From JAGNLA01 sp964472265 (GTDB taxonomy: Bacteria; Caldisericota; Caldisericia; JAAYUI01): a DNA stretch of 6,790 nt. Below are positions 1 to 6,498 of the stretch, piece after piece (positions within the stretch are counted from its first letter, which is position 1; every line of letters begins with the position of its first letter). Below the pieces are notes generated by a model. The model was given only the letters and a program-made list of their open reading frames with translations. It had not been told where the DNA came from and searched no databases. The stretch spans positions 1-6,790 of the forward strand of contig CAYYJO010000083.1 of assembly GCA_964472265.1 (NCBI GenBank), in the 5' to 3' direction. The position numbers were made by a program, and so were the translations under genes.

Positions 1-110
1 CCGTTGAACCGGATGACCTTGCCCGCGAAACCGTTTACCTCAAGGAAGTCTTTGTTGCGCTCATCTGCTGCCCTTTCACGGGTCGGTATCCTCTTGAAAT
101 TGATGGCCAT
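1..110 (-). CDS. NfnB/SudA/GltA-like NADPH-dependent oxidoreductase large subunit, N-terminal fragment (runs off the left edge)
   Basis: Reading leftward from an ATG at 110-108, 36 codons are visible before the window ends. The protein begins MAINFKRIPTRERAADERNK and continues with a DFLEVNG segment. Basic residues, an R-x-P stretch, an ER pair and an F-x-EV segment are typical of the extreme N-terminus of the glutamate-synthase-small-subunit-like family (GltA, SudA, NfnB). In that family a cysteine-rich [4Fe-4S] domain and two nucleotide-binding domains follow, but they lie outside this window. The start codon shares one base with the stop of the upstream nfnA-like gene, and a near-perfect Shine-Dalgarno site sits 5 bases before it, so the two are certainly co-translated. 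The assignment rests mainly on this partnership, because NfnA/SudB is normally encoded directly before NfnB/SudA. The fragment is too short to separate NfnB from SudA or a stand-alone GltA. Confidence 0.7.
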   Translation of the reverse strand, partial: MAINFKRIPTRERAADERNKDFLEVNGFAGKVIRFN

Positions 111-946
111 CAGTGACCTCCTTTCGACTGCCAGAGAGTCAGTGAATCCTGCTCCAGTTTCTTGAAAATGCTCAATCTGCTCATCAGTTCGTCGAAATCG
201 ACTTCATGACCGTCAAAGTCCGGGCCTTCAACGCAGCCAAACTTGGTTTTCCCACCAACAGTCAGCCTGCAGGCTCCACACATGCCGGTTCCGTCAACCA
301 TGATCGGGTTCAGGGAAACGATTGTCTTGATTCCAAACGGCTTTGTTGCCTTCGATACTTCGCGCATCATGATGACGGGGCCGACACAGAAGACCACATC
401 AATCTTTTCGCCCTTTTCCATCATTTCTTTCAGCGGATCGAGGACAAGTCCCTTTCTTCCGTAGGAGCCGTCGTCGGTGGTTACAATCAATGAATCACAG
501 ATGCCTTTCATCTCGTTTTCAAAGAAAAGCAGCTCTTTGTTGCGGCTTCCAATGATTCCAATGGTCTCAAGCCCTCTGGCCTTGCAACCCTTTGCAATCG
601 GCACAATCTCGGCGATTCCAACTCCACCAGCCACCACGACAGCCTTTTTCCATCCTTCTTCAAAATGGGTCGGCGTTCCGAGAGGCCCAATGATGTCGGC
701 AATCGAGTCGCCCTGGTTCTTGTCGTGCAGCCTGTAGGTTGTTGTACCAATGGCCTGGACAACAATCGTGATGGTTCCCTTGTCGGGGTCTGTTCCAGCG
801 AGCGTGAGAGGGATTCTCTCACCGTTTTCATCAATCCTGATCATGACAAACTGGCCGGGCTTGGCTTTCTTGGATAGAAGCGGAGCGTCAAAGACATACT
901 TGCAGATCCTGTCTGCCAGGTCGGCTTTCTCAATAATCCTAAACAA
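110..946 (-). CDS. nfnA: NfnA/SudB-type FAD/NAD-binding oxidoreductase subunit with a [2Fe-2S] site (ferredoxin-NADP reductase family)
   Basis: This is the small flavin subunit of the NfnAB (electron-bifurcating NADH-dependent ferredoxin:NADP oxidoreductase) or SudAB family, related to PyrK. Numbering from the GTG at 955 (281 residues): an FAD-binding RIPLTLA motif is at 47-53, and the NAD(H)-binding glycine-rich loop GGVGIAEIVP at 110-119. An FCVGP segment is near 189-193. The C-terminal iron-sulfur site uses D221, C226, C229 and C241. The Asp at the first ligand position, where PyrK has Cys, is a known feature of the NfnA/SudB branch. The start is uncertain. The open frame can begin at GTG 955, but its only Shine-Dalgarno-like run abuts that codon. 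TTG at 946 is correctly spaced from the run and would give a start MFRIIEK, the usual form of family N-termini, so it is preferred. The protein is probably cytoplasmic. NfnA versus SudB cannot be decided here. Confidence 0.85.
   Translation of the reverse strand: MFRIIEKADLADRICKYVFDAPLLSKKAKPGQFVMIRIDENGERIPLTLAGTDPDKGTITIVVQAIGTTTYRLHDKNQGDSIADIIGPLGTPTHFEEGWKKAVVVAGGVGIAEIVPIAKGCKARGLETIGIIGSRNKELLFFENEMKGICDSLIVTTDDGSYGRKGLVLDPLKEMMEKGEKIDVVFCVGPVIMMREVSKATKPFGIKTIVSLNPIMVDGTGMCGACRLTVGGKTKFGCVEGPDFDGHEVDFDELMSRLSIFKKLEQDSLTLWQSKGGH
116..124 (-). promoter_or_regulatory. Strong ribosome binding site for the nfnB-like gene
   Basis: On the minus strand AAAGGAGGT occupies 124 to 116, five bases before the ATG at 110. 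It lies inside the last codons of the nfnA-like gene. Such a strong site supports this ATG as the real start and suggests that the second subunit is also initiated independently, not only by coupling across the one-base overlap. Confidence 0.8.
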
Positions 947-952
947 TTCCAG

Positions 953-960
953 CACCCCCT
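953..960 (-). promoter_or_regulatory. Shine-Dalgarno-like run that decides the nfnA start
   Basis: Minus-strand AGGGGGTG runs from 960 to 953. It contains the GTG that opens the longest frame, so it cannot serve that GTG as a ribosome site. It lies 6 bases before TTG 946-944, a normal spacing. This favours the TTG as the start of the nfnA-like protein. Confidence 0.5.
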
Positions 961-1147
961 AGGTAGTGTAGCATACAATTAACCAGTATAAGGATGAGTC
1001 AAGATCAAACCATACAATTTTTTCACCTTGATAATGTTTGGGATTGGGGTTATCAATTCCTTTAATAGCCAGTCGGGGGAGCAAAAATTTGCGTTCATAT
1101 CTTTTTAAAACCATTGACTTAACCAGCATCAAAACTAAAATCATCAC
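956..1147. promoter_or_regulatory. Divergent intergenic control region between the nfn pair and the protease gene
   Basis: About 190 non-coding bases separate two divergently read operons, so promoters for both must lie here. The rightward promoter is clear and is listed separately. Leftward, TTGACT (1002 to 997) is a good -35, but the possible -10 boxes at suitable distance match poorly. A minus-strand TATACT (990 to 985) lacks a good -35, so the nfn promoter is unresolved. Short repeats are present. TTGATAA (1028-1034) and TTATCAA (1050-1056) form an inverted repeat. CATACAATT occurs at 972-980 and 1011-1019. TTAACCAG occurs at 979-986 and 1119-1126. These could be operator sites, but none matches a known consensus with confidence. 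An open frame on the minus strand across this region shows no protein-like features. Confidence 0.6.
1114..1141 (+). promoter_or_regulatory. Sigma-70-type promoter for the protease gene, predicted leaderless
   Basis: TTGACT (1114-1119) and TAAAAT (1136-1141) are separated by 16 bases, and each matches the consensus at five of six positions. Counting from the -10 box, transcription should begin at or within a base or two of 1148, the A of the protease ATG. No Shine-Dalgarno sequence is found in the bases before that ATG, which fits a leaderless transcript. Confidence 0.6.
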
Positions 1148-2833
1148 ATGAGAAAAGCCATTCATTCCATCCTTGCAATTGTTCTGTGCCTTTCAGGCAT
1201 CATGTTCGTCAGATCAGGTGAAATCAGGGAATATCCGCTTATCGCCATATCGGTGAAGTTCTCCGATCAGACAAACAGACATGATTTCTCATGGGTGCAG
1301 GATCAGCTTTTTGGTCAGGGAGACCAGAGCCTCAATGAGTTTTATTGGCAGTGCTCATCAGGTCGAGTCAGAGTGGTTCCTGGAAAATTTGGTGGCTTAA
1401 ACTGGTATCAGGCCGAGAAACCTCTCAGCTACTACGCCGAAGACACCAAGGACAACTTCGATATCCGGGCTTACGAGCTGATAAGGGAAGCCATCACAAA
1501 AGCCCTCGACAATGGCCTCAATCCCAAGGACTACGAGTTCTATGACCCAGAATGGGAAGCCACCTACAGTCAGGCATGCATCATCGTGACCGGCGACCAG
1601 GAAGGCTACCAGAACTTTCCAAGATCAGACGCTTTCTGGCCTCACGCCTCGGCAATAGAAGTGAATTACAAGGGCGAGAGCTACCTCTTCAGATACTTCC
1701 TAGCCTGTGAAGGTTTGACCGATACAAGCACCGACCTCAACCTTGCCTGGACTTCTGCACACGAGTACGGGCATGTCATGGGTCTATGGGATCTCTATGA
1801 CTACGGCTGCGGTGGCCCTTTCGGAACCCATTGCACCTATCCGGTCACATATTATGACATCATGGTCGCCCGACACAGTGGGCAGGGAATGCTTGGCTAC
1901 CACAGGGAAAGACTCGGCTTTATCAAACCGTTCGAGGTGACCGAATCAGGCGAATATACACTTAAGCCAATAACAACCAACGACAGCAAGAGCTATCTGA
2001 AGGTCTGGATTCCGGGAACAAGGGAATACCTTGGCATTGAGTACAGAAAACGTGAAGGAATCGACTCTTTCTGGACTGGCATACCATCAGAGGGCGTCAT
2101 AATCTCGAGAGTCAGCGACGATCCAAGGTATGGCAAAGAAATGAACAGCGGCGAGGATGGATATTTCTTGCTCGAAATACTCAATCCGGGAAAAACCAAA
2201 TGGCACGAAAAAGCTGCATACTCAATCGAATCTGGCCAAACCGTCGCCTCTGCCAAAACCAGCCCTTCGACCATGCCCTACAACCCAGACTACACCGGCA
2301 CCGTAAAGGTCGAAGTGATTTCAAAGCTTTGCGACACAGTGACTGTCAGAGTAACATTTGCCCCAAGGGAAAAGGTTCAGTTCTCCCTCAACACCGACAG
2401 GGTTTTTGTTGGCAGGCTTCACAAGTCAGAGATGAAGATGCTTGCTATAAACAGAAGCGACTTCCCCATCTCGCTCAAAGGTGCGAATTGCGAGCTTGAG
2501 CAACCTGTTTCACTTGAACCAGGAAAAATAGAGGACATGACCCTCGGCATCGAACTGCCATCCGAAAACATACCAAAAACCATCAGCGACGGCGAGATAA
2601 CACTTGAGTCCGAAAACCAATACCACAAAATAAAAGTCGTCTATGTAAACATCATGCTGGTGCTGGACAAAAATCATGATGGCACGGTAACAGCCGACGA
2701 GGTTGAAGCGGTTGCGAAAGCAGTAGGCAAGCAGAGAAAACCGGGGCAGGACTACGATTTTGATGGAAGCGGAAAGATCGATATGGGCGACTTGATGATC
2801 GCTTCAAAGTATGTAGGATTTACACAGAGATGA
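1148..2833 (+). CDS. Secreted M6-family-like zinc metalloprotease with C-terminal dockerin/EF-hand domain
   Basis: The protein has 561 residues. A basic start (MRK) and a hydrophobic stretch to about residue 21 form a signal peptide. The catalytic site is HEYGHVMGLWDLYD at 205-218: H205 and H209 bind zinc, E206 is the general base, and D215 sits where metzincin-type HExxHxxGxx[HD] enzymes place the third ligand. GLWDLYD is the hallmark of M6 (immune inhibitor A-like) peptidases. A likely Met-turn follows (YYDIM, M239), then a YHRERLGFI segment typical of M6. Residues about 262-500 look like two beta-rich domains. The C-terminus has two calcium loops: D507-N509-D511-T515-E518, and D537-D539-S541-D545-D548 followed by IASKYVG. 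This fits a type I dockerin or paired EF-hands. Cysteines such as C221 and C229 may form disulfides. The protein should act outside the cell; substrates are unknown. Its last four bases overlap the next gene. Confidence 0.88.
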   Translation: MRKAIHSILAIVLCLSGIMFVRSGEIREYPLIAISVKFSDQTNRHDFSWVQDQLFGQGDQSLNEFYWQCSSGRVRVVPGKFGGLNWYQAEKPLSYYAEDTKDNFDIRAYELIREAITKALDNGLNPKDYEFYDPEWEATYSQACIIVTGDQEGYQNFPRSDAFWPHASAIEVNYKGESYLFRYFLACEGLTDTSTDLNLAWTSAHEYGHVMGLWDLYDYGCGGPFGTHCTYPVTYYDIMVARHSGQGMLGYHRERLGFIKPFEVTESGEYTLKPITTNDSKSYLKVWIPGTREYLGIEYRKREGIDSFWTGIPSEGVIISRVSDDPRYGKEMNSGEDGYFLLEILNPGKTKWHEKAAYSIESGQTVASAKTSPSTMPYNPDYTGTVKVEVISKLCDTVTVRVTFAPREKVQFSLNTDRVFVGRLHKSEMKMLAINRSDFPISLKGANCELEQPVSLEPGKIEDMTLGIELPSENIPKTISDGEITLESENQYHKIKVVYVNIMLVLDKNHDGTVTADEVEAVAKAVGKQRKPGQDYDFDGSGKIDMGDLMIASKYVGFTQR

Positions 2834-3693
2834 TATTGAAATTCCTTGCTGCTTCGACTGCATTTGTGGTTATGATGGCAATGGCTCCCATGAGCATGCG
2901 CTCACAGGAAGAAACCATCATTGACAGTGAACTGATGCTGGTTTCACCTGGACAAACAGTGGACTGGTCCTTTTTGGTTCCCGTTCAGGACAAAACGCTT
3001 GTCAAAGGCTCACTCATATTCGACGAAACCACAAAAGATTCCGTGTGGTCGGCTCAAGGATGTATAGGCGGATACTGCTTCATGAACGAAGGTGGCCCCG
3101 GGGAGCCGGTTTCTGGTGACCTGGAATGCCAGCTAAGGCTTTTTGTGCCCAATGATTTTACGGGAGAAGGCAAGACTGCCCAGATTTCCTTGAGACTTCA
3201 AAACGAATCCGGCCAGATGGGTGTGGCAAATCTGAGTGTTATGTCAGTAAAACCATTCAAGGCCAACTTTGTGGCCGGTGAAAAACCCATCCTTGTCTCT
3301 GAAGTGAAGATGGAAAACTGCCTGCCAGTGAAGACCGAATCCGAACACACCGTGGTTTCCAAGACAGCTCCAACCATCATCAAAGGCAGCATGATGATCC
3401 CATTCAGGATTCTTGGTGAAATCGTCGGAGCAGAGGTCGGATGGAACGCAAACACGAACGAGGCAAGCTACACTCTTGGCCCAAAGAAAGTAGTCCTCAG
3501 AAAAGAGATCGGAAAGGCCAGGATCATTTTCAGCGGTTTTGAAAAATCCATCGAAGTAAAGCCACCACCTGCAAACGTCAATGGCAACATTATGGTTCCA
3601 CTCAGATTCGTCACCGAAGCGCTTGGTGGAGCAGTCGCCTGGGATGCACCAACCAAAACGGCGACCATCCAGTTCCCTGGATGTAGAAAATGA
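2830..3693 (+). CDS. Exported protein with a C-terminal copper-amine-oxidase-N-like 'stalk' domain
   Basis: The protein has 287 residues, with a short N-terminal signal peptide (hydrophobic to about residue 20). Residues about 30-142 are beta-rich and lack a recognised family. This region contains a CIGGYC segment (C78, C83), a possible disulfide, and C100. Residues about 180-282 match the copper amine oxidase N-terminal-like (stalk) domain. Its repeated unit is seen twice: MMIPFRILGEIVGAEVGWN (188-206) and IMVPLRFVTEALGGAVAWD (254-272). Despite the name this is a structural surface module and implies no amine oxidase activity. The gene starts with an ATGA overlap onto the protease stop, and only a weak AGGA lies 11 bases upstream, so translation is probably coupled to the protease. 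A shared extracellular role is inferred. A scaffold, inhibitor or chaperone role would each fit; none is shown by the sequence. Confidence 0.8.
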   Translation: MILKFLAASTAFVVMMAMAPMSMRSQEETIIDSELMLVSPGQTVDWSFLVPVQDKTLVKGSLIFDETTKDSVWSAQGCIGGYCFMNEGGPGEPVSGDLECQLRLFVPNDFTGEGKTAQISLRLQNESGQMGVANLSVMSVKPFKANFVAGEKPILVSEVKMENCLPVKTESEHTVVSKTAPTIIKGSMMIPFRILGEIVGAEVGWNANTNEASYTLGPKKVVLRKEIGKARIIFSGFEKSIEVKPPPANVNGNIMVPLRFVTEALGGAVAWDAPTKTATIQFPGCRK

Positions 3694-3727
3694 TACCATT
3701 TGGAAATATTTTTAATTGTGTGTTTGA

Positions 3728-3756
3728 TTTACATTCCAGCTGTTTCAGGCTATAAA
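3728..3756 (+). promoter_or_regulatory. Sigma-70-type promoter for the perR-nrdJ operon
   Basis: TTTACA (3728-3733) and TATAAA (3751-3756) are separated by 17 bases, and each matches the consensus at five of six positions. Transcription would begin near 3763, giving a leader of about 18 bases that contains the perR ribosome site. No PerR box or NrdR box was recognised around it. Confidence 0.65.
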
Positions 3757-3770
3757 GATTCCTCCAATTA

Positions 3771-3777
3771 AAGGTGA
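3771..3777 (+). promoter_or_regulatory. Ribosome binding site for the perR-like gene
   Basis: AAGGTGA lies three bases before the ATG at 3781, with the AGGTG core four bases away. This is a little close but acceptable, and it supports that ATG as the start. Confidence 0.6.
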
Positions 3778-3780
3778 ATC

Positions 3781-4206
3781 ATGGATAAAAACGATTATGG
3801 ACTCAATGAAAAACTGAGATTGACAAAGCAGAGGAGAGTAATCCTCGACATCCTCCGTTCCACAGACACTCACCCAACCGCAGACTGGGTTTACACCCGC
3901 GCACGAAGACAGATCAAAAATGTAAGCCTCGGCACTATTTATCGCAATCTTGGCCTGCTCGCCAAAGAGAATCTTGTAAAAAAATTCGACTTCGGGTTTG
4001 GTTTTGCAAGGTTTGACGGCTGCATGGATCAGCATTCTCACCTCGTGTGTGACAACTGTGGCGCAATCATCGACCTGCCGGTAGAAAACAGCCCTGTTGA
4101 CCTTGCAAACATTGAAACCAGAACAGGTTTTTCTATCTCAGGTTTTGAAATCGAAATTCACGGCATCTGTCCAAAGTGCAAGGCGGACGGATCGAGCAAG
4201 ATGTAA
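3781..4206 (+). CDS. perR: Fur-family peroxide sensor/repressor, PerR type
   Basis: The protein has 141 residues and is cytoplasmic. An N-terminal winged helix (about 12-70, with TKQRRVIL and SLGTIYRNLGLL) binds DNA, and a C-terminal metal-binding dimerisation domain follows. Aligned by eye with Bacillus subtilis PerR, the regulatory-metal ligands H37, D85, H91, H93 and D104 correspond to H31, D79, H85, H87 and D98, with identical local spacing. The Asp at the last position is the known discriminator of PerR from Fur, which has Glu there. The structural zinc site is C90-x-x-C93 and C130-x-x-C133. In PerR, iron-catalysed oxidation of the His ligands releases DNA. The N-terminal arm is some residues shorter than that of B. 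subtilis. The gene is first in an operon with nrdJ, 24 bases downstream. Zur is unlikely given the ligand set, but Fur-like function cannot be wholly excluded by sequence. Confidence 0.85.
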   Translation: MDKNDYGLNEKLRLTKQRRVILDILRSTDTHPTADWVYTRARRQIKNVSLGTIYRNLGLLAKENLVKKFDFGFGFARFDGCMDQHSHLVCDNCGAIIDLPVENSPVDLANIETRTGFSISGFEIEIHGICPKCKADGSSKM

Positions 4207-4219
4207 CAAATCTACTTTC

Positions 4220-4224
4220 AGGAG
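4220..4224 (+). promoter_or_regulatory. Ribosome binding site for nrdJ
   Basis: AGGAG lies six bases before the ATG at 4231, within the 24-base gap after the perR stop. The good spacing supports this start and an operon with perR, with no room for a separate promoter or terminator. Confidence 0.75.
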
Positions 4225-4230
4225 CCAGCG

Positions 4231-6498
4231 ATGGAGTCAACCATTTCCGACAACGCAAGGGTAGTGTTGGAGAAGAGGTATGTGGCAAAGGATGCAAACG
4301 GAAAACCGATAGAAACGGTCACTGGTCTGTTTGAGAGAGTTGCCAAGGCGATCGCAGAAGGTGACCTGAAATTTGGCTCAAGCCAGGAAAAATATCAGAA
4401 AACCAATTCCAGATTTCTTGAAATGATGCTGAATCTGGAGTTCATGCCAAACTCACCGACACTGATGAATGCTGGCAGGGAACTTGGGCAGCTCTCGGCG
4501 TGTTTTGTGTTGCCGGTAAAAGATTCAATCGACTCAATATTTGACGCAATCAAACACACGGCCATGATCCACAAATCTGGCGGTGGAACAGGCTTCTCGT
4601 TCACAAACCTCAGACCCAAAAATGACATCGTTGGAACAACAGGCGGAGTTTCTTCAGGCCCGGTCTCGTTCCTCAAGGTCTTTGACGCAGCAACCGAAGC
4701 AATCAAGCAGGGCGGAACAAGAAGGGGAGCCAACATGGGCATCCTCAGGGTCGACCACCCTGACATTCTCGAATTCATTAAGTGCAAGTCCGAAGACAAG
4801 ACAATCAGCAATTTCAACATCAGCGTTGGAATCACCGAATCCTTTATGGAAGCAGTCGAGCACGACCTCGAATATTCACTGGTAAATCCAAGGGGCGGCG
4901 GTGAAGTTCAGAGATTGAATGCCAAGGAAGTCTTCCAGCTGATCGTTGATATGGCATGGAAAAACGGCGAACCTGGCATCGTTTTCCTGGACAGGCTCAA
5001 TCGCGACAACCCAACACCAACCATCGGAAAAATCGAAGCAACCAACCCATGTGGTGAACAGCCCCTCCTCCCATACGAAGCCTGCAACCTTGGTTCGATC
5101 AACCTTGTCAAGGTTGTGGCCGATGGAAAGATCGACTGGGACAAACTCAGGTTGCTTGTTCACGATTCGGTTCACTTCCTCGACAACGTCATCGAGGTCA
5201 ACAAATATCCGCTTCCCGACATAGCAAGAATGTGTCAGGAGAACAGAAAGATCGGCCTTGGAGTGATGGGTTTTGCCGACATGCTGTTCCTGCTTGGAAT
5301 CCCTTACGATTCGCAGGAAGGTGTGGATTTAGGCGCAAAAGTCATGCAGTTCATCCAGGACGAGGGCAGGATCGCTTCTCAGGAACTGGCAAAAGAGCGA
5401 GGCCCGTTCCCGAACTTCGCAGTTTCAATCTTTAAAGATGGCGTGCCAGTCCGTAATGCAACCATCACAACAATCGCCCCAACCGGAACAATCTCGCTGA
5501 TCGCCGGTGCATCGTCAGGAATCGAGCCGGTTTTCGCCATGAGCTACATCAGAAACGTCATGGACGGAAAGCATTTCTACGAAACCAACCACATCTTTGA
5601 GGAAGAGCTAAAAAAACGAGGTCTTTTCTCTGATGAGATGCTGGAAAAAATTTCATCCCACGGAACAATCACCCACATGCCGGAAATACCGGAAGACATG
5701 AAGAGGGTTTTCGTCTGTGCCCACGATATAAAACCAATCTGGCACGTCAAAATGCAGGCAGCGTTCCAGGGAGCAACTGACAACGCCGTCTCCAAAACCG
5801 TCAACTTCCCCAACAGTGCCACAAAGGAAGAGGTTGCGGAAGTCTACATGCTGGCCTACAAGCTGGGCTGCAAGGGTGTAACAATCTACCGCGATGGCAG
5901 CCGCAGTGAACAGGTTCTCAACATCAAGGAAGTCAACAAGGAAGTGAAGGAGAAGCAGGAGCCACAAATAAAGCTGGTTCCAATCGCTCCGCGCCAGAGA
6001 CCGGAAGTGACCCACGGCTCGACATACAGGATAAAAACCGGCTGTGGCAATCTTTATGTAACAATCAACAACGACGAGCAAGGCATCTGCGAAGTCTTCG
6101 CCACTATCGGCAAATCCGGTGGTTGCGCAGAAACCCAGAGCGATGCAGTTGCAAGACTCATCTCACTGGCTTTAAGGGCTGGAATTGAGACCAAATCAAT
6201 CATCAAACAGATTCGTGGCCTCAGATGTCCTGCTCCAAACTGGAGCCAGCATGGGCCAGTTTTCTCCTGTCCAGACGCAATCGCACAGGCAATCGAGCTT
6301 CACCTTGAGGCGATGCCAAAAATAGAGTTCTCGCCGTCAATGTTCACACCAGACGATCCGGTGGAGGAACCGCACGACGATGACGATGAAACCAACATCT
6401 TCGGCCTCAACCCACAGTGCCCCGAATGCGGCTCGATGCTGGAATTTGTGGAAGGATGCGTGGTTTGCAAATCATGCGGGTACAGCAAATGCAGCTAA
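4231..6498 (+). CDS. nrdJ: Adenosylcobalamin-dependent (class II) ribonucleoside-diphosphate reductase
   Basis: The protein has 755 residues and appears full length. It reduces ribonucleotides to deoxyribonucleotides in the cytoplasm, using coenzyme B12 to make a thiyl radical, so it needs no oxygen. The active site is TNPCGEQPLL at 271-280: C274 should carry the radical, with N272 and E276 assisting. C91 (in SACF) and C285 (in ACNLGS) are the reducing pair. APTGTIS at 416-422 and SKTVNFP at 521-527 are further family signatures. No N-terminal ATP-cone is present, so overall activity control by ATP/dATP through that module is unlikely. A TSCPD domain spans about 596-695, followed by an acidic linker (709-720). 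The cysteine-rich tail has C730, C733, C743, C746, C749 and C754; CGYSKC resembles the redox-shuttle tail of class II enzymes. There is no intein. The gene sits 24 bases after perR and overlaps the following lipoprotein gene. Confidence 0.96.
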   Translation: MESTISDNARVVLEKRYVAKDANGKPIETVTGLFERVAKAIAEGDLKFGSSQEKYQKTNSRFLEMMLNLEFMPNSPTLMNAGRELGQLSACFVLPVKDSIDSIFDAIKHTAMIHKSGGGTGFSFTNLRPKNDIVGTTGGVSSGPVSFLKVFDAATEAIKQGGTRRGANMGILRVDHPDILEFIKCKSEDKTISNFNISVGITESFMEAVEHDLEYSLVNPRGGGEVQRLNAKEVFQLIVDMAWKNGEPGIVFLDRLNRDNPTPTIGKIEATNPCGEQPLLPYEACNLGSINLVKVVADGKIDWDKLRLLVHDSVHFLDNVIEVNKYPLPDIARMCQENRKIGLGVMGFADMLFLLGIPYDSQEGVDLGAKVMQFIQDEGRIASQELAKERGPFPNFAVSIFKDGVPVRNATITTIAPTGTISLIAGASSGIEPVFAMSYIRNVMDGKHFYETNHIFEEELKKRGLFSDEMLEKISSHGTITHMPEIPEDMKRVFVCAHDIKPIWHVKMQAAFQGATDNAVSKTVNFPNSATKEEVAEVYMLAYKLGCKGVTIYRDGSRSEQVLNIKEVNKEVKEKQEPQIKLVPIAPRQRPEVTHGSTYRIKTGCGNLYVTINNDEQGICEVFATIGKSGGCAETQSDAVARLISLALRAGIETKSIIKQIRGLRCPAPNWSQHGPVFSCPDAIAQAIELHLEAMPKIEFSPSMFTPDDPVEEPHDDDDETNIFGLNPQCPECGSMLEFVEGCVVCKSCGYSKCS

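Noticed and set aside
959..1165. 68-residue open frame on the minus strand across the divergent region
   Set aside because: It spans the promoter and the start of the protease gene, its composition is not that of a conserved protein, and it has no supporting ribosome site that I can see.
2830..3693. Copper amine oxidase activity for the stalk-domain protein
   Set aside because: Only the N-terminal-like structural repeat is present; there is no catalytic domain.
3244..3699. 151-residue open frame on the minus strand
   Set aside because: It is antisense to the stalk-domain gene, whose domain repeats and coupling to the protease establish the real frame; the antisense product is rich in Trp, Cys and Phe with no recognisable motif.
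3688..3713. Possible terminator (AAATG/CATTT stem followed by a T-rich stretch)
   Set aside because: The stem is only five AT-rich pairs and the T-run is about eight bases away, so it is too weak to call.
3694..3780. PerR box, NrdR box or B12 riboswitch ahead of perR-nrdJ
   Set aside because: No TTATAAT-type palindrome or NrdR-like repeat was found, and the predicted leader of about 18 bases is far too short for a cobalamin riboswitch.
4395..4835. 146-residue open frame on the minus strand
   Set aside because: It is antisense to the conserved N-terminal part of nrdJ, a shadow of its codon usage.
5653..6081. 142-residue open frame on the minus strand
   Set aside because: It is antisense to nrdJ in a well-conserved region and has no motif.
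4231..6498. Intein or ATP-cone within nrdJ, both common in this family
   Set aside because: The reading frame passes through the active-site motifs without insertion, and the N-terminus goes directly into the catalytic-domain lead segment.
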